Part shown: positions 51,701-60,700 of the stretch, in pieces
Layout: the number at the start of each line of letters is the position of its first letter
Position numbering within the stretch: position 1 is the first letter of the stretch
Assembly (NCBI RefSeq): GCF_028583425.1
Contig: NC_072807.1
Span: forward strand, 30,323,001-30,387,000
From: Eublepharis macularius
Taxonomy: Eukaryota; Chordata; Lepidosauria; Squamata; Eublepharidae
Direction of reading: 5' to 3'
Length of the DNA stretch: 64,000 nucleotides
The notes under the pieces: model-generated
What the model was told of the DNA's origin: nothing
Database searches by the model: none
What the model saw: only the letters and a program-made list of their open reading frames with translations
Program-made: the position numbers and the translations under genes

Positions 51701-54700
51701 AACTCACAACCTTTCTCTCTCTTTTTGAAAACTTGATTCTTCTGTTTTTCCAAGTAGGGCCAACAGCGACCTGAAGAGAATCAGTGATTTAGATTTGGCA
51801 AATTGTATTGGCTGGGTGGAGATTAAGACTAATCAGATTTTATTGCAGCACAAGCTTTCATGGACTGTAAATCCCACTTTTTTAGGTGCCTGTAGTGGAC
51901 CCCGCTGCCTGCTTCTGACAATCTAGTCCACAAAAACTTGTGGTGGACTATTTAGTCTGCAGGGTGCTGCAAGACTCCTGTCTAGAGGTTTTTTTGTTTC
52001 TGCTCTTTGCATTGGTGTGCTGAAGTGCTGCTAACTGGTGCAGCCTCGCTGAACTTGGGATAGTGTTATTTTTCTGCCACCCACCCAAAAACCTAGGGCC
52101 ATCCTTCCTTCCTTTGACAAGCTGGATGCTTTTGCTGCTAAGTTGTAAGCGCTGTGCTGGTGCAGACGGCCAGTGTTAAGCCCACGTATGGCTCACCACC
52201 ACTCTCCTTTCCTGGCAACCTGCCCAATCTCCTTTTAGCCTCGGTTGTTTGGCTTCTTGGTCCCCTTTTAGCTCTTTCACCTCTCTTATCTTGAATGGCT
52301 TGTCTATTTTGGGCTGTTTCCTGCCCTCTCCAGGGTTTGAATTGCCGGGCCTCGAAGGTTTTGTTGATCGTTCTCTCCCACAGGATAACCTTTTGGCCTG
52401 CCCGCTGTTTGCTCTGGGTTTTGCATCAGCTGCCTGTTGAGTTGGTGAACTGATAAAAGGCTGTCGGCTAGATAAAGAACCTGCAGGTGGGACCATTGAG
52501 GGAGAGCGAGCATGCACGGGACATTCTTTATAAGCTGCACTCGTGTGCCTCTGTAGTAATGATGACTCCGCTCAAATAGCATCGTGCTTCTGACGCAACC
52601 AAAACGTTACAAGCCTTCATTCACAGCCACCTCCTGTTCTCTTCCTGCTTAAAACCGTAAGATTTCAGAGTCTAGGAGCCCTTCCACGATAACAAAGCTG
52701 GGTTTGTGTTGCTGTGTGCGTTCACATGGGAACTGCGGCCAGTTATGGTTCTATGTGTATGCTCGCATGATGCACAGGTGCTTGGTTCAATCTTTACACT
52801 TTGGGGTATACACTTATAAAACCAAGAGTCTTGGTTGTTCCCCTAAAAACCTCCCGGGTGAACGGGGCCCTAGCCCTTGATTCATAACCTTGCTTTTGCT
52901 CCAGAAACATTCCTGCTGCTCTGGCTGTTGAGCGCATATGCACCTTTTGTGGTGTGTGCTTTCCATGTGGGGAAAGCATCAGGTGCGACGTCAGGTGTTG
53001 TCATACCATAAAAAAGAATTAAGCGTAAACATTTGTGGACTGCAGCCCGCTTCATCAGCTGCATGAAGTGTGCTTTCAACGTATATATATAGAGAGAGAG
53101 AGAAAGATTAAGAATGGGGCTAAAACGCCAGTCTGTGCAAACCTCAAACTTACTCAAGCTAAGAACAGTAACTGGTGATGACACAGGGTTTCTGATTTTG
53201 CTGTGTTCTCTTTTAACACCTGATAAGAAAACCCTGGCTTTGGTTTGAAGACGTGGATGAATGCAACCAAAGTGGACAGGGGTTGGATCCAGACCAAATT
53301 TTCCATCAGCAAAAGGGAACTTTCCTGCCTCTCCCCTCTCCTTGGTCTTCATAAAATGCTGCTCCGAGGGAAAGGGAACCCAGAGGGAAAACATGAGCGG
53401 GGTCAATGGGAAGAGGGAATCAGGGGAAATTGCCTGTTTAGGTGGGAGCCTACCTGAATTCTGGTGCCGCAACACATGGAGCAGTCGAAGCCTGAGTGTG
53501 GACATGCTTTTACAGTAGACAATGCCCTGCTTACCAGGCAGTTGGTGCCATGAGGATATCTGGGCTTTGGCTCTTGGGAACAGAGCTCTCCCAGAATCAA
53601 CCAAGTTCTCAGCTTGGGGGGAATAAAAGGGCTTGGAGACTGGACACAGTCTGTGTCTCATACAGTATATTAGTCCCCTTTTAAGATAGGGCACAATTTT
53701 TTGTGCTGCTGCCCTTGAACCTGTTGTTCTTTCATGTTTCTGCTACTACAATATTTCTGTTTATATAAACAGAACACACGTTGGTGCTTTGAAGAGCTAA
53801 ACAGTGACTCGAGGAAACAGAGGTTTGTCTCCACCAGAGATATTTTTCAACTTCTAGTATTTTGGATCCAGTTTCCCAACGGAGGCACAATCACAAATCA
53901 GTCTGGAATTAGTGGTTTCCTTTTTTCTTTTTGCAGTGAGGATTTAATGGCAAATAGGACAGAGATCAGACCTTCCATGCTCTGGGTTAGATCCGTACAA
54001 ATAAGGAAAGCATTAGATCACTGAACCAGAACCATGCGAAAAAAGTTATTCAATAAATTCTGTAATTGTTCAAAGTCTGATCCTGCTGTAGAAGAGAGAG
54101 AGTTGTAACTCAGATAAGTTTCCCAAAGTTTTTGCTTTGAGCGGGCGGTGCTAAGAGCAAGTATTATGTGCAGGAAGAGGCCATAGCTCAGGGGAGGAGC
54201 ATTAGTTTTACACGCAGAAGATCCGAGGTTCAGTTTTCTGCATCTCTGGTCAAAAGGCTGAACTAACAGGTCATGCAGGTGGGAAGGCGGAATGGTGTAG
54301 CCCGATCTTGTCAGATCTGGGAAGCTAAGCAAGATGAGCAAACCGCCAAGGAAGACTCTGCAGAGGAAGGAACGGGCAAACCCCATCTGCTTCTCCCTTG
54401 CCTTGAAAGCCCCTTGCTGGGGTTGCCGTAAGTCAGTTGTGACTCGACGGCAATTTACACACACAGTAGGTAACGTGAAGGACCTCTGCCTGAGACCCTG
54501 GGAAGCTCCTGCCAGTCCGATCAGGCGGTACTCGCCATCGGTATAAAGGAGCAGTGCGGAGCTTGCACCTCTTTCCCCTGGCCCCACTCGCCTTTCGCAG
54601 TTGGTTTGGTGAACTGTTGCACAGCTAACAACGCCCCGGTTGGTGCTTGGCTGGAAAGCAGCTTTTTATGGCTCGGCCTTAACTAGCCGGCTTTCATTAG

Positions 54701-57700
54701 GGACGCTGGCTGCTTCCTCCTGCTGCCCCTTACCTTCTCCCAACTGCCGCTTCAGGACTGCGCTCGCTTACTCAGGTGTGCTTCCCACCTGCCCACCTCT
54801 GTCTTTCTCTCTGTCTGCTACTCCAATCTGACTGACTGCCAGTGCTGCGCAGGGTATTTACCCACACTAGGCATTTCCTCTGTTCAGGGTTCATGCCCAG
54901 ACTGCAGCCGTTTTCCAGAGTCTGGGCACTGCTGCCTGGCATAGCGGCTGTTGCTGTGTGCCCTTGTCACGTCTTCTCAGCTCTTTGGGGTTGGCACTGG
55001 ACCAGGAAGGGCTCAGAGGGCTGAGGGAAGCCTTTTGAAAAAGCAGTCTGCCTTTCTGTCTGTGTTTCAAAGGGGGAAATGGCTGTTAATTTTATTTTAT
55101 TTACATCATTTGTAGTCCACCTTTCTCACTGAGACTCAAGGCAGATTACACAGTGTGAGATTAGTACAGTCAGTATCAAGGACATTTCCATAAACAATGC
55201 CATGGATAAATAAATACAAGTTTTCAAAGACCCGGCATTAGCAAGGATTCGATACAGAGTTGGAGAAATGCTGAAAGAGAACATGTTCTTATTCATTTTA
55301 ATGGCGTTCTGGATATTTGGAAATGCCCGATTTTTCAAAATTCTGATGGGTTCTAATTCCAAATCTGGATTTTGATGCTGGCGTGCAACCCTACTGTTCA
55401 TTTCCTCATCAAGCAATTCATGCTCAAATCCTCGGCTCCAGCTTTTCTCCAGTCCAGTGTAGCATTTCTGTTTGGCAGCACGGTGTACGAAGTTGTAAGG
55501 CCCATAAGAACTTGTACAGACTCTTTCTTCTCTGAGAGGAAAGGGGGAAAGATAACATGCACAGTTGTCTCCCGCTTGGCTCACAGCTTCTTTGTATGGA
55601 AATCTCATTTTTCCATTTGCTCGGTGAGAATCAGCCTAGCCCCATGGGGGAATTCAGTCCTGTTTCTCAGAAAGAAAACTTATGTGTATAAGCCCTTCAC
55701 TTTTCCTCTGCAGCAAGCACTGGGTGAAAGAGGCCATAGGCGCTGTATCAGTATTTAACAAAAAGTCCATGGTTTGGCACTTACAAGAAACTTTTGTGGA
55801 CGAGTTTGCATTTTCAGTGTAGCTGAACTGAATTTCCGCAGAAATTAGTGTACCCTGAATATCTGGGATAGCTGCTGGGTGGGCTCTTCCTCCATCAAAT
55901 GGCCTTTTGATGTCTCACAAACTGATGTATTTTACCTTCTCCCCTTTTTTTTGCCTGTAGCACAAAACCAATGCATGAGAAAGCAGGGCCCATGCACAGC
56001 CCAGACAAGCCAGGCGCATTGCACAGGGAAAAGGGCTTGGATTCTCCGAACGGCAGGTGAGTGTGAATAGCTGGATATCAAAGCGCCTGTTTCCCGACCA
56101 AAGTTCAACCTTTTCCCCTACCTTCTGTTTGTTGTTGGGATAATACCAACCAGCCACTTTCCTGGTGTCCTCCAAGTGGGTGAGGTTAACAGAGAAAGTA
56201 GTTTTATAATCGCTTTCTGTGTCTCTGAAACATGCCCCCCATCCCATCTTGTAGCTCGGGTCAGATATAGGAATGAGGTTGCCAACCTCCAGGTGGGGCC
56301 TAAAGATCTCCCAGAATTACAACTGATGACAGGTGTCAATTGCCCTGGAAAAAATGGCCACTTTGGAAGACGGATTCTATGGTATTATACCCCATTGAGG
56401 ACCCTAACCCTCCTCATCCCCCACCCCCCAAATCTCCAGGAATTTCCGAGCCCATCCTACATAGGAAGGCCACAGTTAACATTTCCTAGCTGAATTCCCC
56501 ATCCGCAGAGAACTGAACCTCTACATCTTAAGGTCTCGAACTCTTGATCGTCTGCTTTGGGTGTTTCACAGCAGATAGAACAGGGTCTTTCAATGGGCCT
56601 CGTATTGGCTGTAAGTCCACTGTGTAACAGGGGTCGGCACTGAGCTGTTGGGAAGCAGTGAGAGCTATCCATCCATCCATCCATCCACGTCCTTTATAGT
56701 CCGCCTTTCTCACTGAGACTCAAGAAGGATTACATAGTGTGAGATTAGTACAATCAGTATCAAGGACATCTCCATACAATATCAAAGACATTTCCATACA
56801 GTGTCATAACAATGTCATAGGGTAAATAAATCCAAGTTTTCAAAGACACAGCATGATTAGCAAGGATCCGATACAGAGCTGAAGAATGGGATCTCTCTTT
56901 GCCTTTCAGCCTGCACTTGAGTGATGGTGTCAAGGAGGAGGAGCTAAAGAAATGCCAGCGAGAAGTGGTGAGTTGGGGGGTGAGGATCGGTACCCTCCGC
57001 TGCTCTTCACAGCCTCCGGCAACACCATATGGTCTTGAGATGCCGCATGCTATTCCTCTGCTTGGGTACCAAAAGCAACCTTTATATCCTTTCCCGCTGC
57101 TGCTGCTTCTGCTCTCGGCATAGTGACATCTGCTCCATGTTCACCTCTCGCCAGCTCTCTGCTTTACTGCAGTGGATGTGGTTTTGTGTCTCGGCTGCTC
57201 TGTGGAAGGGCTAAATGCATTTGCAAGGGGATGCAACGTTCCTGAAAAGCCACAGAAGAGCCATTCTTGCACGGAAGGAGCAGGGGCAGAGTGTTTGGAG
57301 ACGGATAATTTAATCTTGGGCCTCAGGCCATTGCTGTTCTTAATGGATCTGAGCGCCCTAATCTTATAGCCTCTGACAAGGTAACATGGCTTTGCTTAGG
57401 GAGTTTGATATCAAAAGTCCACGTGGCCAGGTAGTCAAACGCTGGTGTTTCTTGGGGGCCCTCGGCAAGTTCAGTCTGAGAGCTGGTTTACATGTGATGC
57501 TTGTGCGTGAGAAGAGCTTAACTGGGACACATTGCATGTGCTGGCATCTTATTTAAATGGTGTGTGCGGCTGAGTTGATGCCATGTTTATGTGGATCGTG
57601 GCTTTTGAGTGTGCTACTGTTCCATGCAAAATATCCAGGAGCCCAGTTTTAACACGATCGCATGGGGAAGATTGCCTTACTGGCTGCATCAAGCCTGACT

Positions 57701-60700
57701 ATCCCTTTTTGAGGAAGGGAGAAATGACTTTGGTTGAGTCTCTGTTGGGGGAGCTGTTCTCTTTGCAGTCTGTTTCCGTGGTGAACAAAAGATAAAACAG
57801 TGATTCTCTAGGGGACCACTGGCTACTTTCTAATGGACTACCTAACAGCTGTTGATTGTCAGTGTTCTTGATCCAATCCGAAAAGGCATTTCTTATATGC
57901 TTCACTAGAGTGCATATTCGGGATTGCTTAACACCGGTTAACAGCTGGTTAACACCAGTTAACATGCCTTAACAGCTGAGAGATACCAGACATGCATTCC
58001 TGCTGTACGAATTTAAAATACGTTGGCACACCTCTGGGATTTTAGTTTGCAAGAAGGAAGTAGGACACACAGGACTGCAATCAGCCCATTTTGGGTTTTT
58101 TTGTGCTCGTCGACAAAGGCAGAAGTGCAGTTTTGTTGAGTCTCAGGGGGCTTCCATGTGGGGATGGGCTTGTGCGGTTTCCTCGTTGCTAGTGTGGCTG
58201 CTGATGAAATGCAGCAGCAATGGGGCCTCCACATGGCAGGCTTCCCAACAGATTCCCTGCCCTAGTCCCCCAGCAGTGGCCACCCACCCCTCTCCCTTGC
58301 ACCGCTTGGGCTTTTGCAATTAAAAAGATCAATACTAGAATCTCATTAAACTGATTTGTTATAATAATTGGTGTAAAAGGTTGTCTGAATTCCCAGCTTT
58401 CATTTTTTAAAAGTATGTCTCTAGCCTCTTCGCTTGCAGAGACATGCCTTTCCCCTTATATCTCCACAAGAGAATGGGCTAGAGACTCTGCTTTTTAAAA
58501 AATGAAAACTGGGAATTCAGAGAACCTATTATATATATTGTTACAACTGTACATTGGTCAAACAATATTCTACTGCCTTTTTTAAAAATCAAAAGTGGCA
58601 GGAGAGGGAAATGGCAGCCACAGGGACAGTGTCAGGGTCAGAAAATGGTTGCTGTGTAGGCAGGAAAATCCAATTTTCCCCACCCAACAAGCAGCCATCC
58701 AAGCTTTACTGAAATCTTTCCCAAAACTTTACAGCAAAACAGGTTTGAGAAAGATCAGAGAATATCCAGGGAAACCCTGGGAGGTGCATGAAAGCGCCAG
58801 GGTAACTTACAAGGAAACAGAGAAGAAAACCCTGGTTCCCCACAGCACTGAGCCCAGGGCAGGTAACCAATATGGAAATGACCTGAGATAGGAGAGCTGT
58901 TTTCTCTTTCAGGTATGGTACACGGTAAATTATTTATTTATTTCTGCCCATCTTTCTCCCTGATATCCAGGGAGGATTTCAGAGCGCAAATAAAAAATAC
59001 AATTTTACAAAGTGAAAAATACAATCGCTAGGACATTCATTAAGCAAAGAAAAATAACGAACTGTTAGGACATTCAGGGAAAGAGATACGATAGGGTAGC
59101 AGAAAAATTTTAAACAAGCGTTAAGGCTGAGCACAGAGCTGAAATCAATCTGAAACAAAGCGTAACTAATTTCCATGCCATGCTTAGCAGCGTAGAAATT
59201 CGCTAGTAGGACCGTGGGTGAATTTTTGGTAAGCTACTTAGTGCCTACTTCTCAAATTGTGAGTCAGACCCGATTTGCGGCGTATGGAGCACCTGGAATG
59301 GCACCGTCGTGAGTGGAGCCTTCCCTTCCCTCTCCCGCCAGGGCGTGCTCTTTAGCAGAGATTCCTGGTGGCTTGAAGTTGGATTTGGGGGCTGATCCCT
59401 CTCCTGACATGCTCCGTCATCAAAACGCAGTTAGAAGGAGTTTCTGCTTTTTCTAGAGGTGGCTCCCTGTAAAGAGGAGCCAGAGACGGCTTGTCCTACT
59501 CTCTTTTTTAATGCTCTTGCTGGATTAGTGCTCCCGTCTGTGAATCATTCCGCTTAGCAGCATACACGGGTCTCTGCATGTTCTGGTGGGGAAATGCACT
59601 GGGCATGTGTGCCTGCATGCTCAAGGCAGAGTAAAGCTTAGAAGGAAGGAGGGCCCCCAAAGTCAGAGAAACGCAGCTTTGGACTCTGCCCATTCTGATT
59701 CTAGCAATACAAGTCTATGATTTTTCGTATCCCCTTTGAGCCATTTAAAAGGACTTTTCCTCCCTGCAGGACGCTTCTTTCCATTTTCCTCTCTGTTCTC
59801 TGTCCAGAGCTTTTTGCGATGGACCTAGGAGCTGCTTGTTTTGTTTTGTTTTGTTAAGAGTAGAAGTTGGGAGGGGAAAAAATACAAATAAACAGCAGTA
59901 TCTCAGGCTTTCGTTTGATGTGCATGTACTGGCGGCATCCTTGGGGGAATCATTGTGACATCCTGACTCCTGGTCTCTTGTTTTACTTCTAGGCTCCAAA
60001 TAAGCACAATTCCCAGTACCACAAGTTATTCAAGGACATCCCCACCGAAGAGAGCGTGCTGAAAGGTGAGGGGGTGTGTGTGAATTATTTGGTGGGAGGA
60101 AGCAGAGAGTGCCACCTTGTGGCAAAGATAGAATACTGCCTGTTCAGAGTCCTCATAAGGCAAAGCAGCTCCCACGTTGGAGGTATTTTTTAAAGGTGAA
60201 TGTGATGTGGCCGTTGCTTCCTGGGGTGCATGCGCGCATGGACGCACACGTATGCACACACACACACACACAATTATTCTGTCATCTCTCTGCAATGGGT
60301 TTTGCGGCTTTTTAAAGCACTACCAAGAAACCAGCAGAGCCTGAGAAGAGAGCCAAGAGCAGGTTAGAAGATTGCTGCGGCTGCAGTGAAATCGTGTAAC
60401 TTTGGCAGTAAACGCTAGGTTTCCTTTAGTAGCTGATGGCTCGCTGTTGATGACTTTAGTCGTGGAAACAGTAATTAAGAAGAAGAATTTGACTCAACAG
60501 GTACTTAAATGGTGGCGTTCACCATCAGTGGATGCAGCAATGGCCACGAGAAGAGATGGTTTTAGAAGAAGATTTGACAGATTAATGGTGGAGGGTCGGG
60601 TCTGTCAATGGCTACTAACCAAGACTAACCATGACTAAAGGCAACCTCCATATACAGGGGCTGCAAATACCATTGCTAAGGGGCAGCATCGGGGGGAAGC

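Larger units (their letters stand above)
27195..55960 (+). other. GRAMD2A intron 1, about 28.8 kb, repeat-rich
   Basis: No other exon chain or conserved protein was found on either strand. Stretches 27800-29770, 30040-30640, 31450-32400, 39250-40000, 40600-42500, 42770-43810, 44600-46850 and 51150-53000 appear to be unique or too old to classify. The remainder is SINE, LINE, MITE and Penelope-like sequence listed individually. Confidence 0.55.

Noticed and set aside
52882..53694. 270-codon open frame on the - strand, the longest in the window
   Set aside because: It has no recognisable domain, crosses a Penelope-like fragment and an AG/TA microsatellite, and lies in an intron. It looks like a chance open frame.
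54018..54587. 189-codon open frame on the - strand
   Set aside because: Most of it is the antisense of the composite 5S/tRNA SINE.
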